45,944 bases of DNA from Pseudomonadota bacterium (GTDB lineage Bacteria > Pseudomonadota > Gammaproteobacteria > Steroidobacterales > Steroidobacteraceae). The notes under the pieces are model-generated. The model did not search any database and had not been told where the DNA came from. It saw only the letters and a list, made by a program, of their open reading frames with translations. Each line of letters opens with the position of its first letter. Position 1 is the first letter of the stretch. Positions 29,292-40,194 of this stretch are shown here, piece by piece. A program made the position numbers and the translations under genes. The stretch is taken from contig JANYAE010000019.1 of the NCBI GenBank assembly GCA_025355105.1, forward strand, positions 1 through 45,944, in the 5' to 3' direction.

Positions 29292-29320
29292 ATAATACGA
29301 ATGAGAATCATTCTTATCAA
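29292..29320 (-). promoter_or_regulatory. Iron-regulated promoter with embedded Fur box
   Basis: On the minus strand a -35 box TTGATA (29320-29315) and a -10 box TATTAT (29297-29292) are separated by exactly 17 bases. The spacer is covered by a Fur-box-like palindrome: on the plus strand 29299-29318 reads GAATGAGAATCATTCTTATC, containing GAATGA/TCATTC arms and the 7-1-7 form TGAGAAT-C-ATTCTTA. Fur bound here would block RNA polymerase. It lies 34 bases upstream of the cupredoxin gene start. Confidence 0.9.
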
Positions 29321-29343
29321 CTGTGGTTTGTGCGTAACACTGC

Positions 29344-29976
29344 TCAGTTCCAGTCGGAACTTCGGATCCCGAGCAACCGTGCGGCCCGGCAGGCGGCCCG
29401 GCTGCCATTGACGAGGAGTGGCGCGTCAACCTGCGCCAGGTGCTCGAGGTCCGAGCGGGCGTTGCCGTAGGCCGCCAGCCGGGCCCCGGGATGACGGGCC
29501 CGCAGCGCCTCGATGCAGCGCGCCTTTTCCGCGCCGCGGCGATTCGGCGTGCTGAGCGCGCCGTCGAGGCGCTCGTCCAGCCAGCGCAGCTCGGTGCAGA
29601 TCACTTCGTCGAAGCCGAGCCGCCGGCCGATGTCGCGGACATAGCAGTCGGTGCTGGCCGAGAGCAGCACCAGCCAGTCGCCGGCCGCGCGGTGCCGCTC
29701 GATGGCGGCCAGCGCCGCCGGCCGCGTCAGGTGCGCGAGCTTCCAGTCGAGAAAGCGCTGCGTCAGCGCGTCGAGCTCGGCGCGGCGCAGGCCGCCGAGC
29801 ACGGCGCGGATCAGCCGGCTCTTGATGCGGCCGCGGTCGCGGTCGATCAGAAAGCCCGCGACGATCGCCGGCAACGCCCAGAGCCTTAGCAGGCGGCCGG
29901 GACGGGCGAGCAGCGCCGCCGCCAGGTAGGGCACGAGCGTGTCGTGCCACGTGATCGTGCCGTCGAGGTCGAACAC
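29344..29976 (-). CDS. HAD-superfamily (IB, PSP-like) phosphatase
   Basis: A 210-residue soluble phosphatase of HAD subfamily IB. Motif I is FDLDGTIT (2-9, nucleophile and acid Asp). Motif II is VLLSASTDCYV, Ser in the usual S-A-S form of this subfamily. Later Lys and AYGNARSDLEHL supply motifs III and IV, with N-x-R-S-D replacing the usual G-D-S-x-x-D. Related proteins act on phosphoserine, phosphatidylglycerophosphate or small phosphoesters; the substrate here is undecided. The GTG at 29976 is the only standard start; the frame is open upstream into the acnA end without ATG, GTG or TTG. It follows acnA by 56 bases. Its 3' end lies 24 bases from the Fur-box promoter. Confidence 0.82.
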   Translation of the reverse strand: MFDLDGTITWHDTLVPYLAAALLARPGRLLRLWALPAIVAGFLIDRDRGRIKSRLIRAVLGGLRRAELDALTQRFLDWKLAHLTRPAALAAIERHRAAGDWLVLLSASTDCYVRDIGRRLGFDEVICTELRWLDERLDGALSTPNRRGAEKARCIEALRARHPGARLAAYGNARSDLEHLAQVDAPLLVNGSRAACRAARLLGIRSSDWN

Positions 29977-30032
29977 CGCGACGCCCCGCGCGGTCTCGTG
30001 CGGCGTCGCGGCCGGCGATGGCAGCGGCGCCG

Positions 30033-32720
<2,688 letters not shown>

Positions 32721-32744
32721 GGATCCTCCGGCGGGAAGCTGTCA

Positions 32745-32750
32745 ATTATA
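32745..32750 (-). promoter_or_regulatory. acnA -10 box
   Basis: TATAAT on the minus strand, a perfect -10 hexamer in GC-rich surroundings, 24 bases before the acnA ATG. No matching -35 box is evident (the region at the expected spacing reads GACCGG), so an activator or another sigma contact may be involved. Confidence 0.55.
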
Positions 32751-32898
32751 GGCTTTCCCGGCCCACGCCGGTCGGAAGCTGCGCGCCGACGAGCGTGCCC
32801 CGGTGTTTCGTCTCGATTGGCGGAACGGCCGCTCCGGCCGGTAGGATCGCGTCGGCCGCGGGCGACGTCGATCCGTGGATATCGAAAGGGGAGAATCC

Positions 32899-33765
32899 AT
32901 GCGCCGGACCGTCGCCTTGCTCGCCTGCTGGCTCGCCATTCCCTGCCTGGCATCCGCCGAGCCGGTGCCGGCCGCCGTGTTCACCGACCCGCCGGCCGAC
33001 CGCGCGCACCCGGCGGCGATGCAGGTGCTGCACATTCCGTCGCACGGCGTGCTGATCAACGGCATCGTCTACACCGCGGCTGGCGCCGGTCCGCACCCGA
33101 CGATCGTGATCTGCCACGGCCTGCCGGGCAACGAGAAGAACCTTGATCTCGCGCAGGCGCTGCGGCGCTCCGGCTGGAACGCGGTCACGTTCAACTACCG
33201 TGGCTCGTGGGGCAGTCCGGGCGCCTTCCGCTTCGTGCAGAACCCGGAGGACGCGGCGGCGGTGCTCGCCTACCTGCGCGAGCCGGGCAACGCGGCGGCG
33301 CTCGGCGTCGACCCCGCGCGCCTGGTGCTCGCCGGCCACAGCATGGGCGGCTGGGTCACGGCCCTGACCGCGGCACGCGAGCACGGCCTCGCCGGCGCGA
33401 TCCTGATCTCGTCGGCCGACATCGGCCGAATCGGCGCCATGCCGCGCGCCGAGACCGTCGCGCTGATGGCCGACAACATGGAGGCGCTCGCCGGCGTCAC
33501 CGCGGACAGCATGGCCGACGAGCTCATCGTCCACGGCGCGGAGCTCAGGCTCGCGGGCGCGGCAGCCGGCCTCGCGACGCTGCCGGTGCTCGCGCTCACT
33601 TCCGACGACGGCCTCGCGCCGCAAACCGACGCGCTGGTCGCGGCGATCCGCGCCGCCGGCGGCAAGCAGCTCAGCGCGCGGCACGTCGCCACCGACCATG
33701 GCTGGTCCGACCGGCGCATCGCGCTCGAAAGCGCGATCATCACCTGGCTGAACGGACTGCGCTGA
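32899..33765 (+). CDS. Secreted alpha/beta hydrolase
   Basis: A 288-residue exported esterase/peptidase-like enzyme. The signal peptide is MRRTVALLACWLAIPCLASA. The alpha/beta fold is clear: oxyanion-hole region VICHGLPGNEKN, nucleophile elbow GHSMGGW (Ser), acid in LTSDDGLAP and catalytic His in TDHGWSDRR. VTFNYRGSWGSPG is the usual strand after the first helix. The substrate is unknown. The ATG at 32899 has AGGGGAG upstream (an ATG at 32875 would spoil the signal peptide). It stands alone, divergent from acnA and convergent with mnmA. Confidence 0.87.
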   Translation: MRRTVALLACWLAIPCLASAEPVPAAVFTDPPADRAHPAAMQVLHIPSHGVLINGIVYTAAGAGPHPTIVICHGLPGNEKNLDLAQALRRSGWNAVTFNYRGSWGSPGAFRFVQNPEDAAAVLAYLREPGNAAALGVDPARLVLAGHSMGGWVTALTAAREHGLAGAILISSADIGRIGAMPRAETVALMADNMEALAGVTADSMADELIVHGAELRLAGAAAGLATLPVLALTSDDGLAPQTDALVAAIRAAGGKQLSARHVATDHGWSDRRIALESAIITWLNGLR

Positions 33766-33795
33766 ACGGTCGGCAGCCAGCGCGTCGCTCGATGT

Positions 33796-33814
33796 CGCGC
33801 TCCTGAGGAGCGCG
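33796..33814. terminator. Hairpin between convergent genes
   Basis: A perfect eight-base-pair stem, CGCGCTCC (33796-33803) with GGAGCGCG (33807-33814), closes a TGA loop. It lies in the 62 bases between the stops of the alpha/beta hydrolase and mnmA. There is no T tract, so a terminator or RNA-stabilising role for either strand is only suggested by position. Confidence 0.35.
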
Positions 33815-33827
33815 CTCGCAGCGCCGC

Positions 33828-34940
33828 TCAGGCGCTCGCCGCGGTCTGCGGCGTGGAACGTTCGACGGCATCCGCCGCGGCGATCGCTGCACCGCCGAGA
33901 CACTGATCGTCGCGGTAGAAGGCCGCGTACTGGCCCGGCGCGACGGCGCGCAGCGGCGCCGCGAGCGTGAGCCGCGCGCCAGCCGCCGACCAGTGCACGC
34001 GCGCCGGCACGTCCGCCTGCCGGTGCCGAACCTGAATGCCGCACTCGAACTCGGCCGCGGGCGGCGTGCCGAGCCAGCGGACCGGGCCGGTCGCAAACTC
34101 ACGCGACAGGAGCAGCGGATGGTCGTGGCCCTGCACGGCGATCAGCACGTTGCGGCCTACGTCCTTGGCGGCGACGTACCACGCCTCGCCGCTGTTGGCG
34201 CGCTGGCCGCCGATGCCGAGGCCCTGACGCTGGCCGATGGTGTGGAACATGAGTCCCTGGTGCGTGCCGATGCGCACGCCGTCGGCCGTCTCGATCGGAC
34301 CGGGCAGCGGCGCCAGGTGCTCGGACAGGAACGCGCGGAACGGCCGCTCGCCGATAAAGCAGATGCCGGTGCTGTCCGGCCGATCGTGTACCGGCAGCCC
34401 GGCGCGTCGGGCGAGCTCGCGCACCTCGCCCTTGACGAGCTCGCCGAGCGGAAACAGCGCGCTGCCGAGCGCCGCGCGCGGCATCTGCTGCAGGAAGTAG
34501 CTCTGGTCCTTGTCGGTGTCGCGGGCACGCAGCAGCCGCGGACCGCCGGCGCCGGTGTCGAGCCGCGCGTAGTGGCCGGTCGCGAGGCGCGTCGCGCCGA
34601 GGCGCCGCGCGTAGTCGAGACAGACGCCGAACTTGACCTCGCGGTTGCAGAGCACGTCAGGGTTCGGCGTGCGGCCGGCCCGATAGTCGTCGAGGAACTC
34701 GCGGAACACGCGCTCGCGGTACTCGGCCGCGAAACTGACCCGGTGCAGCGTCACGCCGAGCTCGTCGGCGACCGCGCGCGCCGCCTGCCAGTCGGCCGCC
34801 GCCGTGCAGTAGCCGTCCTCGTCGGCCTCCCAATTGCTCATGTGCAGCGCCTCGACCGCGTGCCCGGCGCGCTTCAGCAACAGCGCCGCGACCGCCGAAT
34901 CGACGCCGCCCGACAAGGCCACGATGACCCGCTCGCTCAT
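33828..34940 (-). CDS. mnmA: tRNA-specific 2-thiouridylase MnmA
   Basis: A 370-residue enzyme that thiolates U34 of tRNA-Lys, -Glu and -Gln. The ATP PP-loop is ALSGGVDSAVAALLLKR (8-24). The catalytic cysteines are C98 in NPDVLCNREVKF and C194 in STGICFIGERPF. TGHYARLD, DKDQSYFL and the C-terminal beta domain (QGLGIGG, AAKD, AFYRDDQCLGGAAI) complete the family pattern. The length is usual. No Shine-Dalgarno sequence is seen; a perfect TATAAT ends seven bases before the ATG. It lies last in a minus-strand run after purB, GNAT and an unknown gene, but probably has its own promoter. Confidence 0.96.
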   Translation of the reverse strand: MSERVIVALSGGVDSAVAALLLKRAGHAVEALHMSNWEADEDGYCTAAADWQAARAVADELGVTLHRVSFAAEYRERVFREFLDDYRAGRTPNPDVLCNREVKFGVCLDYARRLGATRLATGHYARLDTGAGGPRLLRARDTDKDQSYFLQQMPRAALGSALFPLGELVKGEVRELARRAGLPVHDRPDSTGICFIGERPFRAFLSEHLAPLPGPIETADGVRIGTHQGLMFHTIGQRQGLGIGGQRANSGEAWYVAAKDVGRNVLIAVQGHDHPLLLSREFATGPVRWLGTPPAAEFECGIQVRHRQADVPARVHWSAAGARLTLAAPLRAVAPGQYAAFYRDDQCLGGAAIAAADAVERSTPQTAASA

Positions 34941-34947
34941 GGCACCG

Positions 34948-34953
34948 ATTATA
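34948..34953 (-). promoter_or_regulatory. mnmA -10 box, leaderless start
   Basis: A perfect TATAAT on the minus strand, with only seven bases (CGGTGCC) between it and the mnmA ATG. The expected transcription start falls on the A of the ATG, so the mRNA should have no 5' leader. Confidence 0.6.
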
Positions 34954-34970
34954 CCGCCCGGACGGCGGCT

Positions 34971-35486
34971 TCAGCCGGAGAGGGCCTGCGTGCGCGGCGT
35001 CGCGCACTGGCTCCAGCCGGTGTCGAAGTGCTCGAGGTAGAGGCGCGCGACGCCGGGATTGCGCAGCTCGCAGATGCCGTCCCAGCGCGTGCCCTGCAGC
35101 CGGTACAGCGTCGCCTGGTCGTCGGCGATCATGTAGCTGCAGGGGTTCTCACGAAACGGCGACAGGGCGTTGCGGATCTCGATGTAGCTCGTCAGCTTGC
35201 GCGCGATCGCGATGAACTCGTGCCGGCTGTACATGATGCGCGCCGGATTCAGCACCAACACGCGCACCTTGGCGAAGCGCGGCCCGAGCACGAGGCGCTT
35301 GACGGCGTCGATGAACGGCGGGTATTCGTAGACTTCGGACTCGAGGCTGTGGGTCAGCAGCGTCAGCGTGCGTTGCGCGCTCGCGGCCACGGTGGTCGCG
35401 GCGATCCGGACCTCGTCAGGGGTCGACAGGATCGTCCTCGGCTCGGTCAGCCGCGGGATCAGCACGTTGCTCGGCGGAAAATGCAA
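34971..35486 (-). CDS. Unrecognised conserved-looking protein overlapping the GNAT gene
   Basis: A 171-residue soluble protein that I do not recognise with confidence. The N-terminal part reads IPRLTEPRTILSTPDEVRIAATTVAASAQRTLTLLTHSLESEVYEYPPFIDAVKRL and the middle FAKVRVLVLNPARIMYSRHEFIAIARKLTSYIEIR, alternating strands and helices somewhat like a phospholipase-D-type half domain without a full HKD motif. The acidic/aromatic C-terminus ends near YLEHFDTGWSQC. The TTG at 35486 is chosen because GGAGG lies seven bases upstream. The gene then overlaps the end of the GNAT gene by 71 bases in another frame. It sits between GNAT and mnmA on the minus strand. Confidence 0.7.
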   Translation of the reverse strand: MHFPPSNVLIPRLTEPRTILSTPDEVRIAATTVAASAQRTLTLLTHSLESEVYEYPPFIDAVKRLVLGPRFAKVRVLVLNPARIMYSRHEFIAIARKLTSYIEIRNALSPFRENPCSYMIADDQATLYRLQGTRWDGICELRNPGVARLYLEHFDTGWSQCATPRTQALSG

Positions 35487-35919
35487 GCCGCATCCTCCGG
35501 TGACGGAGACCTGCCTCGTCGAACTCAGCGCCCTCGGCCACGAAGCCGTGGGACTCGTAGAAGCCGCGCGCCTCGACCTGCGCGTGCAGGTAGACCGCGC
35601 CCTGACCCCGGAGCCGAGCGAGCTCGACGAGCCGCCGCAGCACGAGGCTGCCCACGCCGCACCCTCGATAGGATGGAAGTACCGCAAGCCGGCCGATCTT
35701 ACCGGTGGGCAGCAGCCGTCCCGTGCCGACTGGTTCACGCTTCGTAAGGGCGAGGACGTGAACGGCGCCCGCATCGGCGTCGTCCCACTCGATCGCCTCG
35801 GGAATGCCCTGTTCTTCGACGAACACCGCGCGCCGCACGGCCATCAGCGCGGCCGCGGCCGTGGCCCAGTCGCAGACGCTGAGTTCGATCGCCGGCCGCG
35901 CCGCGTGGCGCTCAGGCAT
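35416..35919 (-). CDS. GNAT-family N-acetyltransferase
   Basis: A 167-residue acyl-CoA-dependent acetyltransferase. The acetyl-CoA-binding motif A is IGRLAVLPSYRGCGVGSLVLRRL (about 74-96, with R-G-C-G-V-G). It is preceded by the ELSVCDW...VRRAVFVEEQGIPEAIEWDD region typical of the ElaA/YjcF-like group and followed by YLHAQVEARGFYESHGFVAEGAEFDEAG. The substrate is unknown. The ATG overlaps the purB stop region by eight bases. The C-terminal acidic tail (residues about 145-167) is encoded within the overlap with the next gene. Confidence 0.88.
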   Translation of the reverse strand: MPERHAARPAIELSVCDWATAAAALMAVRRAVFVEEQGIPEAIEWDDADAGAVHVLALTKREPVGTGRLLPTGKIGRLAVLPSYRGCGVGSLVLRRLVELARLRGQGAVYLHAQVEARGFYESHGFVAEGAEFDEAGLRHRRMRLAFSAEQRADPAADRAEDDPVDP

Positions 35920-37297
35920 CGCGGGCGAGTTCGCGCGCCAGACCGACGTAGTCGGCGGGCGTCAGGCGCGCGAGCCGCTCGCGCTCCGCGGGCGGCAGCG
36001 GCAGCTTGGCGACGAAGGCCTTGAGCACCGCGGCATCGATGCGCTGACCGCGGGTCAGCGCCTTCAAGCGCTCGTAGGCGTTCGGTACGCCGTAGCGGCG
36101 CATCACGGTCTGCACCGCCTCGCCGAGCACTTCCCAGTTGGCGTCGAGGTCCGCCGCCATGCGCGCCGCGTCCGGCTCGAGGCGCCCGAGGCCGCGCTCG
36201 ATCGACTTGAACGCCAGCAGCGCGTGCGCGAGCGCGACGCCGAGGTTGCGCAGCACCGTCGAGTCGGTCAGATCGCGCTGCCAGCGCGACAGCGGCAGCT
36301 TGTCGGCGAAGTGCCGCAGCAGCGCATTCGCCAGCCCGAGGTTGCCTTCGCCGTTCTCGAAGTCGATCGGGTTGACCTTGTGCGGCATCGTCGAGCTGCC
36401 GACCTCGCCGGACACGACGCGCTGGCGGAAGTAGCCGAGCGAGACGTAGCCCCACGCATCGCGCGCGAAGTCGATCAGCACCGTGTCGACGCGCGCCAGC
36501 GCATCGCAGTACTCGGCGATCCAGTCGTGCGGCTCGATCTGCACCGTGTACTCGTTCCAGCCGAGGCCGAGCTTCTCGACGAAGCGCCGGCTCGCGCCGC
36601 GCCAGTCCAGCTCCGGATAGGCGGCGAGGTGCGCGTTGAAGTTGCCGACCGCGCCGTTCATCTTGCCGAGCGGCTCGATCGCGGCGAACGCCGCCTGCAC
36701 GCGCGCCAGGCGCCGCGCGACGTTGCCGAGTTCCTTGCCGAGCGTGGTCGGGCTCGCCGCCTGGCCGTGCGTGCGCGACAGCATCGGCACGTCGGCGTAA
36801 TCGTGGGCGCGGCTCGCGAGCGCGGTGCGGATCCGCTCGATCGCCGGCGTGAGCACCGTGTCGCGGGCGGCGCGCAGCATCAGCGCGTAGGCGAGGTTGT
36901 TGATGTCCTCCGAGGTACAGGCGAAGTGCACGAACTCGAGCTCGGCGGGCGTCGCGCCGGCCGCGCCGAGCTTGCCGCGCAAGTAGTACTCGACCGCCTT
37001 GACGTCGTGGTTGATCTGCGTCTCCTCGGCCTTGACGGCCGCGGCCTCGCCGGGCGCGGCGCGCGCCGCGAGCGCCGCCGCGGCATCGAGCACCGGCCGG
37101 CGCAGCGCGCCGAGTTCGGGCAGGCGCAGCCCTTCGGCGAGGAACAGGAACCACTCGGCCTCGACGCGCACGCGGTGGCGGATCAGGGCCGCCTCGCTGA
37201 ACAGCGCCCGCAGCTCGCGGCACTTGTCGGCGTAGCGGCCGTCGATGGGGGACAGCGCCTCGAGGGCGGCCGACGGCTCCGCGTTGCGATCGGTCAC
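35912..37297 (-). CDS. purB: Adenylosuccinate lyase
   Basis: A 461-residue homotetrameric lyase of the fumarase/aspartase superfamily, acting twice in purine synthesis (SAICAR to AICAR, adenylosuccinate to AMP). Signatures are FVHFACTSEDINNLAYALML, PMLSRTHGQAASPTTLGKE (catalytic His) and the superfamily loop GSSTMPHKVNPIDFENGEGN with the catalytic Ser. The length matches E. coli PurB (456). A GTG start at 37297 has GAGG seven bases upstream. It is divergent from fumC, another superfamily member. In E. coli purB follows mnmA-hflD; here the order is reversed, with GNAT and an unknown gene in between. Confidence 0.96.
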   Translation of the reverse strand: MTDRNAEPSAALEALSPIDGRYADKCRELRALFSEAALIRHRVRVEAEWFLFLAEGLRLPELGALRRPVLDAAAALAARAAPGEAAAVKAEETQINHDVKAVEYYLRGKLGAAGATPAELEFVHFACTSEDINNLAYALMLRAARDTVLTPAIERIRTALASRAHDYADVPMLSRTHGQAASPTTLGKELGNVARRLARVQAAFAAIEPLGKMNGAVGNFNAHLAAYPELDWRGASRRFVEKLGLGWNEYTVQIEPHDWIAEYCDALARVDTVLIDFARDAWGYVSLGYFRQRVVSGEVGSSTMPHKVNPIDFENGEGNLGLANALLRHFADKLPLSRWQRDLTDSTVLRNLGVALAHALLAFKSIERGLGRLEPDAARMAADLDANWEVLGEAVQTVMRRYGVPNAYERLKALTRGQRIDAAVLKAFVAKLPLPPAERERLARLTPADYVGLARELARDA

Positions 37298-37355
37298 GGT
37301 CAGGCCTCGTTGCAGATGCTAGGATTGCGAGGCATCAAGTATAGCCCGCACCGGG

Positions 37356-38744
37356 ATGCCCGAAACGGAACACAGACTGGAACACGACAGCATGGGCGCC
37401 GTGGCGGTCCCGGCGGCCGCGTTGTGGGGCGCGCAGACCGAACGTGCGCGCCAGAACTTCGCGCTCAGCGGGCTCACGCTGCCGGCGCGCTTCATCGCGG
37501 CGCTGGCGCTCGTCAAGTGGGCCGCGGCCCGCGCCAATGCCGCGCTCGGCGGCCTCGACGGCCGCACTGCGGCCGCGATCGAGCGCGCCGCGCTCGCGAT
37601 CGCCGCCGGCGAGCACGCCGACGCCTTCCCGCTCGACGTCTTCCAGACCGGTTCCGGCACCAGCACCAACATGAACGTCAACGAGGTGATCGCGCACCTC
37701 GCCGGACGCGAGCTCGGTGTCGCGGTGCACCCGAACGACGACGTCAATCGCAGCCAGAGCAGCAACGACTGCATCCCGACCGCGATCCACGTGGCCGCGG
37801 CGCTCGGCCTCAGCCACGAACTCCTGCCGGCGCTCGAGCACCTGGCGGCCGGCATCGCGGCGCGCGAAGCCGAACTCGCGGCCGTGGTCAAGACCGGCCG
37901 CACCCATCTCATGGACGCGCTGCCACTGACGATGGGCCAGGAGCTGTCGGCGTGGCGCACGCAGATCGCGGACGCGCGCGCGCGCCTCGAGGGGACGCTG
38001 CCGCGGATCCTGCGCCTCGCGCAGGGCGCCACCGCGATCGGCACCGGCCTCAACGCGCCGGCAGGCTTCGGTGCGCGCGTCGCGGCCGAGCTCGCGAGCC
38101 GCACCGGGCTGCCGTTCGTGGCGCACCCGAACCCGTTCGCGGCGCTGGCCGCGCAGGATGCGGCGGTGGAATTCTCGGCGCAGCTGCGCGGCCTCGCGGT
38201 CGCGCTCACCAAGATCGCCAACGACCTGCGCTGGATGAACTCCGGGCCGCTGGCCGGGCTCGGTGAGATCAGCCTGCCGGCGTTGCAGCCGGGCTCGTCG
38301 ATCATGCCGGGCAAGGTGAACCCGGTGGCGCCGGAAGCGGTGGCGATGGCCTGCGCGCAGGTCGTCGGCCTCGACGCCGCGATCGCGCTGGCCGGGGCCT
38401 CCGGCAACTTCCAGCTCAACGTAATGCTGCCGCTGATCGCCTATGACCTCGCGCACGGCCTCGCGCTCATGGCCGGGAGCGCGCGGCTGCTGGCCGACGG
38501 GGCGATCGCCGGCTTCACCGTCAACGCGGCCCGGCTCGCGGCGCCACTGGTCCGCAACCCGATCCTGGTCACGGCGCTCAACGCGCTGATCGGCTACGAG
38601 GCCGGAGCCGCGATCGCCAAGGAGGCCTATGCGAGCGGCGAGGCGATCATCGAGGTCGCGGCGCGGCGCACCGGACTCGCGCGCAGCGAACTCGAGCGGC
38701 TGCTGGACCCGCAACGCCTGACCCGCGCCGCGGACCAAACGTGA
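37356..38744 (+). CDS. fumC: Class II fumarate hydratase
   Basis: A 462-residue iron-independent fumarase converting fumarate to malate. FumC signatures are EHDSMGAVAVPAAALWGAQTERARQNF, QTGSGTSTNMNVNEVIA, HPNDDVNRSQSSNDCIPTAIH (B-site and catalytic residues), TGRTHLMDALPLTMGQE and GSSIMPGKVNPVAPEA (catalytic Ser loop). The length is usual (467 in E. coli). The ATG at 37356 is used; the ribosome site is weak. Its stop overlaps the GTG of the NUDIX gene (GTGA), starting a three-gene coupled run. Confidence 0.95.
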   Translation: MPETEHRLEHDSMGAVAVPAAALWGAQTERARQNFALSGLTLPARFIAALALVKWAAARANAALGGLDGRTAAAIERAALAIAAGEHADAFPLDVFQTGSGTSTNMNVNEVIAHLAGRELGVAVHPNDDVNRSQSSNDCIPTAIHVAAALGLSHELLPALEHLAAGIAAREAELAAVVKTGRTHLMDALPLTMGQELSAWRTQIADARARLEGTLPRILRLAQGATAIGTGLNAPAGFGARVAAELASRTGLPFVAHPNPFAALAAQDAAVEFSAQLRGLAVALTKIANDLRWMNSGPLAGLGEISLPALQPGSSIMPGKVNPVAPEAVAMACAQVVGLDAAIALAGASGNFQLNVMLPLIAYDLAHGLALMAGSARLLADGAIAGFTVNAARLAAPLVRNPILVTALNALIGYEAGAAIAKEAYASGEAIIEVAARRTGLARSELERLLDPQRLTRAADQT

Positions 38745-39421
38745 GCCGCGACGCTGGCGGCGCCGACGCCAACGCCGGCATGCGGCAACGGCTGCGCGCC
38801 TGCCTTGCCGGCACGCGGCCGAGCGGGCCAGGCGAGGGCACGCTCGCCGGCCTGCCGCGCGAGATCAGCGATCGCTACCGGCACCTGCTGCCGGCCGAGC
38901 TGACGCCGGCCGCGGTGCTGATCCCGATCCTCGACCACGCCGACGGCCTGACGGTGCTGCTCACCGAGCGCGCACCGGACCTGCGGCACCACCCAGGCCA
39001 GATCTCGTTCCCGGGCGGGCGCATCGAGGCCAGCGACGCCGGGCCGCTCGAGGCGGCACTGCGCGAGACGGGGGAGGAGATCGGCCTGTCGCGCAGCACC
39101 GTCGAGGTGCTCGGCTTCCTGCCGGACCACCTGATCGTCACCGGCTACACGATCACGCCGGCGGTCGCGCTGGTCGCCCCCGGCACGCCGCTCAGGCTTG
39201 ACCCGGTGGAGGTGGCGGCGGTGTTCGAGGTGCCGCTCGCCTACGTGCTGGACCCGGCCAATCACCGGCTGCGCCGCCGGCCGGTCGGCGACGGCGGCGC
39301 GGACGTCATCGAGCTCTACGACATCCCGTACGGCCGACGCAACATCTGGGGCGCGACCGCCGGCATGCTGCTGACGCTGGCCCGGCTGCTGTCGGCGCCG
39401 GCCACGGCGACTGACGGATGA
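38741..39421 (+). CDS. NUDIX CoA pyrophosphatase (YeaB/NudL-like)
   Basis: A 226-residue NUDIX hydrolase. The Nudix box is GGRIEASDAGPLEAALRETGEEIGL (about 87-111) in the slightly extended form found in coenzyme A pyrophosphatases. It is preceded by LRHHPGQISFPGG, which is the NudL/UPF0035 signature, and followed by the usual strand FLPDHLIVTGYTITPAVALV. By family it should cleave CoA and acyl-CoA to phosphopantetheines and 3',5'-ADP. It starts at a GTG overlapping the fumC stop, and its stop overlaps the mazG ATG. Confidence 0.9.
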   Translation: MSRDAGGADANAGMRQRLRACLAGTRPSGPGEGTLAGLPREISDRYRHLLPAELTPAAVLIPILDHADGLTVLLTERAPDLRHHPGQISFPGGRIEASDAGPLEAALRETGEEIGLSRSTVEVLGFLPDHLIVTGYTITPAVALVAPGTPLRLDPVEVAAVFEVPLAYVLDPANHRLRRRPVGDGGADVIELYDIPYGRRNIWGATAGMLLTLARLLSAPATATDG

Positions 39422-40188
39422 AGGAGCTGCTCGACATCATGGCGCGGCTGCGCGATCCCTCGCGCGGCTGCCCGTGGGATCTCGAGCAGAGCTTCGCCTC
39501 GATCGCGCCGTACACCATCGAGGAGGCCTACGAAGTCGCCGACGCGATCGAGCGCGGCGATCTGGCGGGCCTCGAGGAAGAGCTCGGCGACCTGCTGCTG
39601 CAGGTGGTGTTCCACGCGCAGATCGCGAGCGAGCAGGGCGCCTTCGACTTCGAGCGCGTCGCGCGCGGCATTGCCGCCAAGCTGGTGCGTCGCCACCCGC
39701 ACGTGTTCGGCGACGAGCGCCTCGCAGGCGCCGCCGCGCAGTCGCTGCGCTGGGAGGAAATCAAGGCCGCCGAGAAGGCCGCCGCCGGCAAGGGCGCCGG
39801 TCTGCTCGACGACGTGCCGCTCGCCCTGCCGGCGCTCAGCCGCGCGCAAAAGCTCGGCCGGCGCGCCGCGCGCATCGACTTCGACTGGAAAGATGCGGCC
39901 GGCGCGCGCGACAAGGTGGCCGAGGAGCTCGCCGAGCTCGACGCCGCGATCCGCGGCGCAGAGCCGGCCGCGGTCAGCCACGAGCTCGGCGACCTGCTGC
40001 TGTCGGTCAGCAACCTCGCCCGGCACCTCGGCGTCGACGCCGAGGGCGCGCTGCGGGCCGCGAACCGGCGCTTCGAGTCGCGCTTCCGCCACGTCGAGAC
40101 GGCGGTCGCCGCGGGCGGCGGGCGAACGCCGGAGGAGCTTGACCGCTACTGGCGCGAGGCCAAGGCCGCCGAGCGCGAACGCGGCTGA
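39418..40188 (+). CDS. mazG: Nucleoside triphosphate pyrophosphohydrolase MazG
   Basis: A 256-residue two-domain all-alpha NTP pyrophosphatase that cleans up NTPs/dNTPs and can influence ppGpp levels. It starts MKELLDIMARLRDPSRGCPWDLEQSFASIAPYTIEEAYEVADAI and has the metal-binding ExxE...ExxD motif in LEEELGDLLLQVVFHAQ (about 57-73). The duplicated second copy is KVAEELAELDAAI...HELGDLLLSVSNLARHLG. RRHPHVFGD and the RWEEIKAAEK linker are typical. The ATG overlaps the NUDIX stop (ATGA). The pairing of two housecleaning hydrolases in one coupled unit is sensible. Confidence 0.95.
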   Translation: MKELLDIMARLRDPSRGCPWDLEQSFASIAPYTIEEAYEVADAIERGDLAGLEEELGDLLLQVVFHAQIASEQGAFDFERVARGIAAKLVRRHPHVFGDERLAGAAAQSLRWEEIKAAEKAAAGKGAGLLDDVPLALPALSRAQKLGRRAARIDFDWKDAAGARDKVAEELAELDAAIRGAEPAAVSHELGDLLLSVSNLARHLGVDAEGALRAANRRFESRFRHVETAVAAGGGRTPEELDRYWREAKAAERERG

Positions 40189-40194
40189 CGGCCC

